Below the pieces are notes generated by a model, which made no database searches, had not been told where the DNA came from, and was given only the letters and a program-made list of their open reading frames with translations. A stretch of 64,000 bases of DNA, taken from Branchinecta lynchi. Lineage: Eukaryota > Arthropoda > Branchiopoda > Anostraca > Branchinectidae. The DNA lies in NCBI GenBank assembly GCA_023053575.1, contig JAKZAP010000006.1:19353280-19417279 (forward strand), read 5' to 3'. Shown piece by piece: positions 44,780 through 56,051 of this stretch (position 1 is its first letter; each line of letters starts with the position of its first letter). The translations under genes and the position numbers were made by a program.

Positions 44780-44895
44780 TCCACTAAAAACGAAACAAAT
44801 ACCACCAGACAGAGTCCCCTATAAGCTAAAAATAAACTCCAAAATCCGTAATTTCAAACCACTGTATTTACTTTAATCTTTAGCCTACTGTAAAT
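44780..44895. repeat. R4 repeat, copy 2 (second part)
   Basis: 'gagtcccctataagct', 'atttactttaatctttagcc' and 'tactgtaaatt' match 11750-11835. With 43114-43505 it makes one R4 copy split by about 1.27 kb. Confidence 0.65.
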
Positions 44896-44910
44896 TTTGA
44901 TGACAAGATG

Positions 44911-46134
44911 ACAAGACCAAAGCTGTCGATGGGATCCCAAAAATCTAAGATTTGATCCAGACAATTCGGTCTTGTCTTCGCCAGGCTAATCATCAGAGAA
45001 AACCGAGTTCAGGTATTCTATCTACCTATCTATACCTCTATAAGCCATATCTATTTTGACGATATTGACCGAAACTTCCTGCTTTACTACTGCCAAATTT
45101 GCGGTTTCGCCCGAATTCCGAGCGAACTACTAGTCCAGCAAAAAAAGAAAAATTCAGAAACGAAGCCGGCGTATCTCCTTATCCCTATAAAGAAATCTAA
45201 TCAACTTTAAATAAAATTTTGACTTAAAAAAAATGCGGATACAACCGGATTCTGGACTAATTGTATGTCCGGGTAAAAAATGATCATTATATACAGACTC
45301 AGCGTCTCTTCCTTCCCCTAAATATATCATCTAATCGACTTCAGATAAAGCTTTTACCTTTAACGTATTTTCCGGTTTTGGCCTGATTACAGGCGAACTA
45401 GTTGTCCGGCGAGAAAATGGTTTTCACCATCGGGTTCAGCATGTCTTCTTACCTATAAATCAAACATTTAATCAACTTAAAATGAAACTGTTACTTTTAA
45501 CCAACTTTCCGGTTTTGGCCGGATTCCGGACGAACTGCTTGTCCGGCGACAAAATTTGTCACCATCATGCTCAGCATGTCTTCTTACCCCTAAATCAAAC
45601 ATTTAATCAACTTCAAATGAAACTTTTACTTTTAACCAACTTTCCGGTTTTTGCCGGATTCCAGACGAACTACTCGTCCAGCGAGAAAATTGGTTTTCAC
45701 CATCGTGCTCATCATGTCTTCTTACCCCGAAATCAAACATTTGATCAACTTCAAATGAAACTCTTACTTTTAACAAACTTTCCGGTTTTTGCCGGATTCC
45801 GGACGAACTACTTGTCCGGCGAGACAATGATTGTCACCATCGTGCTCAGCATGTCTTCTTACCCCATAATCGACTATCGCATTAGCTGTTTAAAAATATT
45901 TTGTTTGTCCCTTAAATTGAACCCCCTCCCCCACCCCCAAATATAAGGCTACAGAGCCCATCAACGAACTCGACCTTACCCTTGACCCAAACAATCCTCA
46001 TACCAAGTTTCATCAAAAGATCTCATTCCCTTCGAGAGTTATCGTGCTTACAGACGGACGAACGGACGGACGGACGGACAACTTTTGCGATGTCATAGGT
46101 ATCCCTCCACTTACGTTTTAGGATCCCAAAAAAC
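44911..46134 (+). mobile_element. F1 Helentron-like element, copy n
   Basis: This starts ACAAGACCAAAGCTGTCGAT and has core units at about 45370, 45510, 45650 and 45785 with 'aatgaaactyttacttttaa' variants. The tract is at 46053-46080 and it ends ACGTTTTAGGATCCCAAAAA. The core units are a different subfamily from copies b, g, h and m. Confidence 0.8.
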
Positions 46135-46135
46135 C

Positions 46136-47240
46136 TAGGGGTGCTGAGTGACTATGTGAAAAATGCCGAGAGGAAAAAGATAGTGGATGGATATTTAGAG
46201 AAAAAGAAAGAAGAAGTGGGTTTTCATGGAGCCCTTTGTGAGTTTCATGTTATCGTTTGAGAGAAGGAAAAAGAGAAAAGGGATCGAGTTAAGAAGGTTT
46301 GGTAGGAGAATGATAGTGCGTTTATGTGAGAGTGGAAGTTGGGAAGAGCGAGTAGATATTGAGTAGATAGAGTCAGTTGTTGATGAGTTGATTGGAATGT
46401 GAGTATGAGCAGATATTGAGTTGGTTGTGGGTATGTGTGTTTGTGCGAAAAAAATAATTTGACAAAGAAGATGTTGGAAGAAAAGAAAAAGTTTGTGACA
46501 TTAATTTGTATGTGAAAATAATGAGTAGTAGTATGAAACAGCGGGAAAAGATGGATGAGGAATGGTTGTTTAATTTGTTTTTATGGATAAATTGTTGAAA
46601 AATTGTAAAAAATTAGTTTTCGTAGTTAAATATTTAAAAGTTATTTTAAAATTAGTATTTAATTTTTTGTTTATGTAATAGTTTTGATTTTTATTGGGTT
46701 ATATTTATTATAGCAGCGAAATTAGTTTTGTTGAGTTTAAATTTAAGTTAGTAATAATTCGTGGTTGAAATCTTTTTTTTTTTTTTAAATGTTTTTGTAG
46801 CTTGGTGCTAAAAAAAAATACTCCTTCTTGTTGTAAAAGTAGGATCTTCTGAGCGTAAATCCTATTTTTTTCTTTTTTTTTAGTGGTTTGTGTTTTTTTT
46901 TAGGTGGACTTGAAAATTAGGTTAAAAGGTTGTTTAATTAAATTGTTAAATAAGAACCACCGTAAGGAGGGGCTCCCTAGGACGGAAGGGCACCCTTCCT
47001 GCGTGAGTTTGCATTTGTTTTTTGTATATTTTGATGGTTTGTTATTGTAGGTTGCCTGACTTGAAAGTCTTCTTTTTCGCTGCTATAATTAAATTTTGAA
47101 TAATATTGGTGTTGAAGTAGAAGTGAAAATAAAGAGGATTCAGAGAATAATTTTATTGTTAAATAAAACAGAAAGGACCCATGAAATTGAAAGTTAATTG
47201 TTTAGAAAATTTAGAAAATAATATTATTAAATAAAGACAA
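46136..47240 (+). pseudogene. Possible LINE 3' remnant
   Basis: The first 120 bases give an open stretch with KNAERKKIVDGYLEKKKEEV, followed by stops. Then comes a long AT-rich region with a block 'accaccgtaaggaggggctc', and the end is A-rich (about 47200-47235). This looks like the decayed tail of a retroelement, but no diagnostic domain remains. Confidence 0.35.
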
Positions 47241-47249
47241 TTTCCAAGC

Positions 47250-47610
47250 CAATCTTGTCAAGTCTGTAGTGTCTAAGCCAAGTTTCATCGTCCTAGCACA
47301 TCTGGAAATACCTTCATTCGCAATCACCGGAATTCCTGCCCCTCCCCCCCCCCCAATTCCCCCCACAGTGTCCGAACCCTGTCCGGTTCTGTCACTGGTG
47401 TATCAAGGGCATTGTCTTGTTCTTCCAACGAATTTTCATCCCGATTCGTCCACTCTGAACATGTCACACGATTTCCGGTACCCCTTCTCTAACTCCCCCC
47501 AAAGTCACCGATCCATTCCGGACTTTAAGTGTGACATCTGAGACACAAGGTCTTTCCAAATATCAAGTTTCTTTAAGATCCGATCACCCGTTCCAAAGTT
47601 TGGATGAAGT
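47250..47610 (+). mobile_element. F2-like core fragment
   Basis: 'agccaagtttcatcgtccta', a C-rich block, 'cgattcgtccactctgaac', 'ggactttaagtgtgacatct' and 'atcaagtttctttaagatcc' follow the order of an F2 core unit. Neither terminus is present. Confidence 0.65.
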
Positions 47611-48010
47611 GTTGGATGAACCTCTGCAGAGGTTGACGGGGCTTTGTATCATCCTCTGTGGAGGCTGATACGATATCGTATGAGCCTCCGCAAAAGTGCC
47701 TGTGGGTATAGGAAGATATTCATTACATACCTGTTCGAGAAATATTATGTTAATCGTCACACAGAAAGTAGAGGTGGATATGATATGACCTAATATCAAC
47801 CTCTTTGGAGGTAGAATGTCCAGAGAGGTTAATATGAAGTCAACCATATTATGATAATTACGATACATTATCATCATCGTCTGTGTGACGATTATCATAA
47901 TCGCGCCACACACAAAGCTAGAGGTGGATATGACTTAATATCAACGTCTTTGGAGGTAGATATGACTTCGCATAAACTTTTCTGGAGGTTGATATGAAGT
48001 TATATTCACC
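47610..48010. repeat. Cluster of short palindromic motifs
   Basis: The motif 'acctctNNGGAGGt' and relatives (aacctctgcagaggtt, cctctgtggagg, acctctttggaggt) occur at least six times within 400 bases, mixed with 'gatatgaa' and 'gatacgatatcgtat'. This may be a degenerate repeat array. No gene or RNA is recognised. Confidence 0.5.
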
Positions 48011-48059
48011 GCTAACTTTCTGTATGACGATTATCGTAAAACAACTGAACGTGGGTCAT

Positions 48060-49270
48060 AACTCATATGTATGATATACATTACTTATTCGAGAAAAGTT
48101 ACTACTTTCTTCCTTTGTTCGACTCAATGTTGGAATGTAGCGGAATTGGCTACATATCACTTGACTGTTTTCAACTATCACTTGACAAACAAAAATCGGC
48201 AAATTCCCGTTAGACGAGCTTATCAGTCGACAAGCCCCCAACGTGCAAGTCACGACTTCGTACTTTTAGGTCGTGCTATTAATCACGACTTCACACTTTG
48301 AACAGCACCTGACTTTCTGCCCTGGTTCAGTTTAAAGCCCTCCGTATTTTATTTTTCTCTTTTCAACTTCTTATTTTGTTCTCTCTCTTAACAAGGCTAG
48401 CATTTGTTGTGATGAAACACCCTACACGAGAGTCGTAAAAGTTCTCGAAAAGAAACGAAGCCAACATAATTGAACTGTTATATAAAATGTTTATTATGTG
48501 GCAGTAAGAATTTTCAGCAGGCATCTGGACCGTCTGGACTCCCACACGTGTTCTGTCCAAGTAGAGCAGGCTGGCTTTCAATGTTGGTTCTAATTAGTGC
48601 GATTGCGTTAATCAAAGCTATAATGACACGGTGTTGCTATATCCTTAATGTATTGCCTTATAGCAATTGAGCGAGCTAATTAATGGTATCTAGGTTCCAT
48701 GGAAGTTTGTTCAGTCGGTAGATGTAATTTATTGTATGTTTCTTGCGAAGTTGTATTAAGTCATTAATGCTAATTTATTGCATTTTGATTTCGTTATAAG
48801 CGGCTTTGGAAATACTTAAATCGAACTCAGAATCCGCCGCGGGGAATTATTTCCCTACGAATCGTATTATCTGTTCCAAATCTTTCCTCCTGAAGCAAAG
48901 TGAACTTGTACAGAACAAAGCTTTCAGTTGGAATATAGTCTCGACACTCACTCATACAAAGCAAGAGAAAAGGCTTTCGCCTCTAAATAAATTTTCTAAA
49001 TAAATATTTCGCCTCATGTTACGTTTCTCTCGAGGAAACTTTTTCGGCTTACGAAGATGGCTCAGTCAGTTAGGTGAAATATTCAGAGCCGTTAAAGTCG
49101 ATCTGAAAGCTGCAAATGATGTTACTCAAGGGATTAGTCATCTGAGATTTGAAGGCCCTTGCTAAGAAAGGCCCAATTATAGCCTGAATGCAAATCCTAG
49201 TAGACTCGTCCGTGTAGGTGAACATCATCTTCTATTTAGTCATTGTATTTGACGGCACCGAAACCAGTCT
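48060..49270. other. Intron sequence, no gene seen
   Basis: Short frames have no family resemblance. A block at 48955-49010 recurs at 15080-15135. At 49130-49190 'ggcccttgctaagaaaggcc' resembles the hairpin repeat at 55690. Confidence 0.4.
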
Positions 49271-49275
49271 TGACA

Positions 49276-49934
49276 TTTTCATAAAGAACATCTAGTCAAC
49301 TTTAAATAAAACTTTGACCTAAAAAAAATTCCGGTTACAACCGGATTCCTGACTAAGTATATGTCCTGGTAAAAAAAAACGATTGTCATATACAGACTCA
49401 GCCTCTCTTCTTACCCCTTAATCTGCCATCCAATCAAACTTTTGCTTTTAACAAATTTTCCGGTTTGGGCCGGATTCCGGGCGAACTTGTTGTTCGCCGA
49501 GAAAATGGTTTTCACGATCGCGTTCAGCATGTTCTTGTATCCCTAAACCGAACATTTAATCAACTTCAGATAAAACTTTTACTTTTAACCAACTTTCAGG
49601 TTTTGGCCGGATTCCGAACGACTACTTGTCTGGCGAGAAAATGGTTTTCACTATCGTTTTCAGAATGCCTTCTACCTCATAATCGACTATCCCATTAGCT
49701 GTTTAAAAGTATTTTGTTTGTCCCTTAATTTGAACCCCCACCCCACCGCTAAATGTAGGGCTACACGGCCCATCTAAGAACTTGACCTTACCCTTGACCC
49801 AATGAATCCTCACACCAAGTTTCATCAAAATATCTCATCCCTTCGAAAGTTATCGTGCTGACAGACAGACGGGCAGACGGACATTTTTGTGATGTCATAG
49901 GTATCCCTCCACTTACGTTTTGGGATCCCAAAAA
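49276..49934 (+). mobile_element. F1 element, copy o (5' truncated)
   Basis: This begins inside the core ('ttttcataaagaacatctag'), has three units, a short tract (49861-49882) and ends GTTTTGGGATCCCAAAAA. The ACAAGACC start is lacking. Confidence 0.75.
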
Positions 49935-49939
49935 TAAAG

Positions 49940-50329
49940 TTACACGTAGCAGAACAGGCTATTAGGTTACATCAGGACACATGGATCAGGCTATTACACG
50001 ATAGGGATTGATAGGGATGGTAGGGAAACGCAGGCGTTAAGCTAGAATTTAAATTAAGGGTTTGTCAACGCCAGCATCAACGACGGAGACCCCCTCGCGC
50101 AAAGCGGAAAATCTTTCTTAGATGCCGGCGATTTCAGACAAGAGGACCAATATGATTAATTTCCTGGTCCTTGTACCCTTACTCAATCTCCCGTCGAAAT
50201 TTGTTTCTTATTTGTTCTCAAATATTACTTCCTTGCTGCTGACTGAAGCCTATGGGACTATAAGACGTCTTTCGTACACAGAGCTCGATTTTCGCAATGT
50301 GACGACAAACAGTCCGCACAGTCGGATCC
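49940..50329. other. Intron sequence, no gene seen
   Basis: Unclassified. It includes the target of the foldback element. 'cattacacga' and 'tagggattgatagggatgg' are short simple repeats. Confidence 0.35.
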
Positions 50330-50338
50330 AAACTAGAG

Positions 50339-50874
50339 GGGATCGACTAAAACCAGGAAGGGGAGGGAACGCGAGAAAAGCAGGAAGGCATTCTAAAACC
50401 AGGAAGGGCATACTAAAACGAGGAAGGGCATCCTAAAACCAGGAAGGCTGTCTCCAGAATTCACAGCACTGTTCCCATCCTCTATTTCGTATTATTTCAG
50501 GGGTCGGAAACTTCTCAAATTGAAAGTTCACCATCCCTTTCTCGTTTTAGTATGCCCTTCCTGGTTAGTTGCCTACCGTCAGAACGAGAAATGAAAAGGT
50601 GAATTACAAATTGTATAGTTGCCGACCCCTCACTGAACTTAATGCCTACCAATGTCAGGATACTAAAACGAGGAAGGGATGGTGAACTATGAATTTGAGA
50701 AGTTGTCAACCCCTCAGATAATAGTAAATAGAGGAAGGTAACAGTGCTGCGAATTCTGGCGACTGCCTTCCTGGTTTTAGGATGGCCTTCCTCGTTTTAG
50801 TACACCCTTCCTGGTTTTAGTATGCCTTCCTGCTTTTCTCGCGTTCCCTTCCCTTCCTGGTTTTAGTCGATCCC
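50339..50874. mobile_element. Foldback element with long inverted arms and 9-bp TSD
   Basis: Arms of about 220 bp (50339-50562 and about 50655-50874) are inverted copies, starting GGGATCGACTAAAACCAGG and ending with its reverse. Each arm has short direct subrepeats of the form 'ctaaaaccaggaagggcat'. The centre is about 90 bp. Flanks are aaactagag on both sides (50330-50338 and 50875-50883), a perfect 9-bp duplication. Long repeat-filled TIRs and 9-bp duplications are known for Foldback and Mutator-like elements. No transposase is present. Confidence 0.9.
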
Positions 50875-51179
50875 AAACTAGAGAGTGCTAACTTGGTGAG
50901 AACTACTGTAAAGCCTCCGTGGGCATTGGGTAATTACTCAATCAATCAATAATTTTATTAACCCATATAGAAACCTGTAGATAAACCTGTACATCTGTTT
51001 CGAGAATGAGCAACCTCTCTGATCCAAATCTTGGGAGCCGAATCAGTGAAAATCCACTGAAAATGTGTATCGCATTCGCTTTTTCACAATCAAAATCTCC
51101 ATCGGTCTCGGTTTGTACTGTGCCTGCAAATATAGCGATATTCGATTTCAGCCTTGTTTATTAAAGTTTGTTTGTTTAG

Positions 51180-51273
51180 GGAACTGAGATGCCTGAGGAA
51201 CAGAATCCACACGAACCTTCTCGTTACATACGTAATGGCTGATCTCATATGGATTATAATCGCTCTCAACCAG
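51180..51273 (+). CDS. Class B GPCR (CRF/DH44 receptor-like), TM2 exon
   Basis: After the acceptor tttgtttag the first base completes a Lys codon from the exon ending 35361 (phase 2). The exon reads ELRCLRNRIHTNLLVTYVMA and then DLIWIIIALNQ. RCLRN.IH.NL is the signature of intracellular loop 1 and TM2 in CRF-type class B receptors, with the His of TM2 important in receptor activation in the family. The donor cag|gtatgt leaves phase 0. This 31-codon exon corresponds to a known small exon in vertebrate CRF receptor genes. Confidence 0.95.
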
Positions 51274-52640
51274 GTATGTAATTTAGCAGAGAGGTTTCAT
51301 TCCCTTCCGAAATACCAAAAGGGATTACCAAAGGGATGAGTGTTACTGCGCGCCGGATTCCCTCTCGTACCGCCCGAGGCGTGCTAGTAAGTACATCCGC
51401 CAAGAGAGGGGGAGCAAAAGAAATGAAGAGAAGTCAACTAAGTCAATGTGACTAAAGGACGGCTTGCTGTTTATTCGATATTGCTACGATAACTGTTGCA
51501 TTGTTGTTATCCAAGGAAAATCGCTCCGGACTAAACAGTTATCGTGGGCGTAAAGACGGAAGCAGGAACGTCATTACCATATACCCCCCCCCCCCCCTGC
51601 TTACCTACACACATTTTTGAGTTTTTTTTCTGTCGCATAATTTTGCATTGTGATCAAACTTCTTCTGCGGAAAATAGCGCAAAGGTTTGTGGTCATGCTT
51701 AGGTTAGAATGGTCTGTAGTCCTTCCAGTCGTTAACGGTCGAAAGTTTCTGCAGCCCGAAAATGAATGAAATTGGAGTTTCTCCTGTGCATCGTTGCATC
51801 ACCGAATTTGGAGGAATGAACCGCTATAAGATACTGCAAACTAAAGGAGTTATATCATAAGCATTCTAGCCTTTGCAACGTAGTTTGACTTAGGATCTAA
51901 CAACATTTTTATTGTAGCAGCATATGGAAAATGTGTAGAAAATTAAACTAATTATTTGCATTATCAATTTCTTTAAAGTTCAATGGGCACATCAAACTAC
52001 CCCAATCCCACTCTGTAACAACCTAGGAACAATGCTTACCCACTAGACCAGCAGCTTTTTCAACAGCTTCCTCTCTGTGATATTTCAAAGCGTAATTTTT
52101 TGGGCCATTACATGCTCAATTTACTAGCTTGGACAAAGATAAAAGTGATGTTTCTTGAAATACCTAGTAGATCTTTATTTTATGCATAAATCAGCTTGTA
52201 TAATTCAGATTTGAATAGGTATCTGTTTTTGAATGATTTTTGTAACTATTTTATTTTTTATAAGCTTATTGCATATTCTGGTACATTTAATAAAGCAAGC
52301 TAACCAAGCTTCACAACACTATTCCACAAAAAAAAACTTTTAATAGGCACTTAAAGCCATGGAATTTCTGGTGAAACACTAGAACAATCACTTAAACTGC
52401 ATCTGCGGCGTGACATCTTAAATATATCCTTTTCTATCAAGCATTGCTGGGAGTTTTTGAATTTCCTGCCACGATATCCCAGCTCATAAGATTTGGATTG
52501 CCGAAATGCTAGAGAGGTAAGAACAAGGGATAACAAGAAAACTGCCGATTTTCATAGCGCCTTCTAAAGGAAGTCGGAAATGTTTATTTGTGAAGCATTT
52601 AATACAAAGTAAAGCATTATAAGTGTCCATGGTGCTTTAA
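51274..52640. other. Intron 3, first part
   Basis: It begins gtatgt. There is a C run at 51586-51597. No extra exon or classified repeat seen. Confidence 0.45.
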
Positions 52641-52649
52641 GTATTTTGT

Positions 52650-53080
52650 TTTCTGTTTTTTCTTGTTAATTCCCGTAAGTCCAAAGAATTAAGGATGTAA
52701 ACTAGATCACAATAAACAAACACCGTAAATTATACTAAATTTGTTATAGTGATTTCTTGAACATTCTGAAATTGAGCTAAATAATATTCAGACATATCTA
52801 AACGTCCACATGGTGAAATACTTAGTTGTTTTAATCCTCATAGACGCCACTCGATCTTTTCGAAGGTTGTAGTAATCTTTTGACCAGCGCCAGGAGATCA
52901 ATGAATAGTTAATTAGCAATGGCAGATTGGCGTTCAGGAGGGATTTGTGTTCAAGTAATTTGTGGAATAACGTTTGCTACTGTGTGGATTTTGGGGAAAA
53001 CAAAGTTAACAGTGTGTTCGTAAAAATTCGACCCATCGAAAAATGATGGTGTCTCCCTGCCGACATGAATCAAAGACTTT
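52650..53080. repeat. Composite dispersed repeat
   Basis: The first half matches 15500-15625 ('aataaacaaacaccgtaaat', 'gttatagtgatttcttgaa') and the second half matches 17895-18120. Here they are contiguous, which suggests that the two loci elsewhere are fragments of one larger element. Termini unknown. Confidence 0.55.
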
Positions 53081-53716
53081 AAGTTATCTGAAAGCGGAGA
53101 TTCATTTACACTGTGCCCAAAATAAGCAAGTGGTATTCCATGCTATTGCCGATGGAAGCGTTCAACGTGAGCGTTAATGATTTAACTCACGAAATAGCTA
53201 TCACCTCATGGGAACTGACGCCGGATACGGAGGGAGGGTTCCGTTATTCAGTTCTCCGTTCCTATTTCTCATCTGTTGCATCTGGTCCGGCTGCCGCAGT
53301 TGGAAAGAAAAAAAAGATATTACTCTTCCCGATATTAAAGGTTGTACTTGGACAAAAATATATTCCCTTAGAAATGTTGATAGAACACGATTAGTCCAGC
53401 TTGAGCCGTTGGCAAATAATGAACGGATCACACGCACACGATAGAGGCTTAGGGGTTCCGTGCAGTGGGGAAAGCTCATCTTTTGGTAAGCTCTGCTAGA
53501 ACCTAGTACGACACTACGTACACTTAAGTCACTTTCACATTGACGCTTCGTTACGATGCGTCGCGTTACGCGTTTATCTGGCGTTGCGTACAGGTTGTGT
53601 AGCATATCTTTCATACCTGCGGAGAACAAGTCAGGCTGAATGCGTATTTACATTTTCCTTTTTCGGTTTCTTCTGCCAAATCTTTCATCAGCTAGTAAGT
53701 TTTTAATCATCATTAT

Positions 53717-54749
53717 TAGACCCCGACGCCGCGCCGAAAATCAGCGGCGTCACGCTGAAATTCAAACGGCTAAAATGCGCCCCTTTAACGGTGGCGCGCC
53801 GATCGCCGCCGCTGATACATCGGCGGCGGCGATTCGCTTGTGTTTCGGCGCCCCACACTTTTTTTTGTATATTCTTGTTCTTGTACTTGTATTGCGCAGA
53901 CAAAAATTATGGCACAACCCAGTTCTGACGACATTGCCGTCGAGCGCTACATTCAAGAGTTTACTTTTGTGCCAGCCCCGAGAAACGGTCGATTCACGAA
54001 GAAGGCGAGGATTCACAAAACGACGCCATTATTCGGCGGCAAGTCGACTTGTACCTTAGCATAGCCGCAGAAGCCAATAGATGCGAGGTTGACTTTGATG
54101 TACTAGGGTTCTGGAAAAAATACGCCCAGCAAATTCCGTGGGTGGCTGCTTTGGCGCGGAAATGTTTGGCAAGCCACAAGTGCAGCAGCGGAGCGAATTT
54201 TTTCCACTACTGGACTGATAGTTTGTGCTAGACGAAGCAGTATCAAGCCCCATAGGCCATAGGGTCAACCATATGCAGTTTCTCCACGATAATTTTAAGA
54301 CATGTAAGGTCATTAAGAAGTGATCTCTTTGAAGTCCAGTCTACGCACTTTCTTGCTAGCAGCATTGACGCTTAGGAAGCGATGCTGTATATAGTCTATA
54401 GTTTTAGCAAAAGCCATTCTGTGATTACATCTTTGGTGATAATGTTTGACCAGATTCAGGTTCATGAATCTGGTCAAACCCGTCTGATATAATAGTCATC
54501 AGATCAGGCACATAAAGGCTACTCTTGATTAATACGTGATTGAAATCAGAACTGCCGACCATTAAAACTGTATCAGACCTGTTTTTGTTTATTTGGCCCT
54601 AGCTTGTAAGATTGATGTACAAGTTTTGTAAATATTAAAATTATGTGAAGCTAAAACAACCAATGAAAGGCGAGGCTAGAGGTGCTGGCTAGTGTGAAAG
54701 GCGAGGCTAGAGGTGTCGATTCTTCGAATCGACGCGGCGTCGGGGTCTA
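53717..54749 (+). mobile_element. hAT element with TSD and transposase remnant
   Basis: TIRs TAGACCCCGACGCCGCG and its inverse CGCGGCGTCGGGGTCTA (17 bp perfect) are flanked by atcattat on both sides (53709-53716, 54750-54757), a perfect 8-bp duplication. At 1,033 bp it is far shorter than an autonomous hAT, so it is an internal deletion derivative that kept the C-terminal coding part. Near the left end is a GC-rich hairpin with ATCGCCGCCGC and GCGGCGGCGAT (about 53800-53832). Confidence 0.93.
53909..54310 (+). pseudogene. hAT transposase C-terminal (dimerisation) remnant
   Basis: The first frame begins at an ATG (53909; MAQPSSDDIAVERYIQEFTF). A second frame gives VDLYLS and VLGFWKKYAQQIPWVAALAR with KCLA, the start of the hAT dimerisation region. 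After about 54170 the reading must move frame to continue as AAAERIFSTTGLIVCARR, the other half of the conserved hATC motif, and moves again near 54260. The catalytic DDE core is absent. It is a broken copy. Confidence 0.85.
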
Positions 54750-54929
54750 ATCATTATGTTATTCTGCAATTTCTCTCCAAAAACGCGTTGACGCAACGCA
54801 AGACTAGAAAATTCTTGCGTTGCGTTTTATTTATCTGCGTAAGCTCTGCGTTGCGTCGCCACAACCGTGACGCAGAGGTTTCATAGCTTAGTGTGAAAGG
54901 CTCTACACTTCAGTGTGAAAGCGGCTTTA

Positions 54930-55590
54930 ATCCGTTTAATTCGCTTTTAATCCGTTTAATTCGCTCTTTTTTGCTTCGCGGCCAGTCCTGGATTAAATCC
55001 TGAGGATCCGTCTTGGCAGTCGAAGTTTTGGGGCACCACTCACTTGTCTTCCGGTAGCGTGCGGGTCGGCCGCTATAGATATATAGAGGACCATACAACT
55101 GTACATCACCCGTACAACCGAAACATCTAGAAAGACTGTAGCTCGGAAGTTCAAATCAGTACTATTTACATCCGTTGTCGGGGGACGGGGGGAGGCCTGA
55201 AAGGAGCAGTGTCCGTCGGAAGGTGCCTATCGGTAAACCGACTGTGTTCGCGGCCGAAGAAAAATTGCTACATCGACTCGAAGAAAAGGTGTTGACTAAA
55301 CTTTAGCCGACTATCTATGGCTGGTGGCGTCACACGAAAAGTCAATATTTTCCATTTACTAACGGAACTGATTGTCCCTAGATCTGTTATAAGGGTAAAC
55401 GCGTCCTGCGCCTCGCTGGCCGTTCGGCTCTATATATATAGATACAAATATGTATTCTGCAACATTAATTTTATCGAATTTCCCTATTTCTTTCGTACAT
55501 CAAAACGTCACAGTAGATAATAAGCTAAGGTTTGGTTTCCACCGAAGAAAAGCGTGCTTTGCCTCGTCATCTGGCCAAGATCGCAACACT
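54930..55590. other. Intron sequence, no gene seen
   Basis: A direct repeat 'ttaatccgtttaattcgct' occurs twice at 54928-54966. Near 55075 and 55430 there are 'tatatata' stretches next to 'cggccg' or 'ccgttcggc'. Nothing coding is supported. Confidence 0.4.
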
Positions 55591-55599
55591 TAAAAATTC

Positions 55600-55770
55600 C
55601 TTCAGCCCAAGCTGACTGCGAATCATATTTGACGATGCAAACGTTCTTGGCAAGGGTCGTCTTCAGGCTTCTGTTTGAGCCTGAAGAGGACCCTTGCCAA
55701 GAAGGGCCGAAATATAGCTCTAATAAAATGTAGCTGACTTATCCGTTTGCATCGTCAAATATGAATAGAG
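55600..55770. repeat. Nested inverted repeat (hairpin within hairpin)
   Basis: Outer arms TCATATTTGACGATGCAAAC (55623-55642) and its exact inverse (55745-55764) enclose a second hairpin at 55644-55703 with a stem of about 25 bp (TTCTTGGCAAGGGTC paired with GACCCTTGCCAAGAA, one G-G mismatch, then CTTCAGGCT with AGCCTGAAG). The trailing 'ggccgaaatatagctctaat' is shared in diverged form with 57590-57640. Confidence 0.8.
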
Positions 55771-56051
55771 TATTGCAGTAGGCCTACCTACTCAAGTATG
55801 GCCTATTGTATTCAGAATCAAAAATTTGTCAGTACAAACAATCGTTTTGTCTGTAACCCCAACCATCAAACCCGACAACAAAATAAATTTCAACTTCTGA
55901 AAAGTCCGAACAAATCGATCCGGAAACTCTGAGTGCTTTTCTATACCTCAGTGCTTAATAGAAAGTCAGAGTGTTTGTAAGAAACTGAAATATGTTATTG
56001 TGCTACGCTGGTTTGTTATCTCATCTATATGTATCCATCTTATTGCCATCT

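Larger units (their letters stand above)
53535..54925. mobile_element. Possible outer element around the hAT insertion
   Basis: Sequence on the left ('gtcactttcacattgacgct', 'gcgtcgcgttacgcg') and right ('cttgcgttgcgttttattta', 'tgacgcagag', 'tcagtgtgaaagcggc') of the hAT element looks like inverted versions of each other, rich in CACTTTCACA/TGTGAAAG and GCGTTGCG. The hAT element may have landed inside an older inverted-repeat element. The ends are not resolved. Confidence 0.4.

Noticed and set aside
45482..45946. 154-codon plus-strand open frame
   Set aside because: It spans three F1 core units in copy n. Here the unit lengths happen to keep the frame open.
53201..53629. 142-codon minus-strand open frame
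   Set aside because: It overlaps an equally long plus-strand frame and shows no recognisable family. Part lies in the putative outer inverted-repeat element.
55681..55735. Hammerhead ribozyme (CTGAAGA, stem, GAAA)
   Set aside because: The CTGAAGA is part of a stronger hairpin with upstream sequence, and no stem III with a proper cleavage triplet can be drawn.
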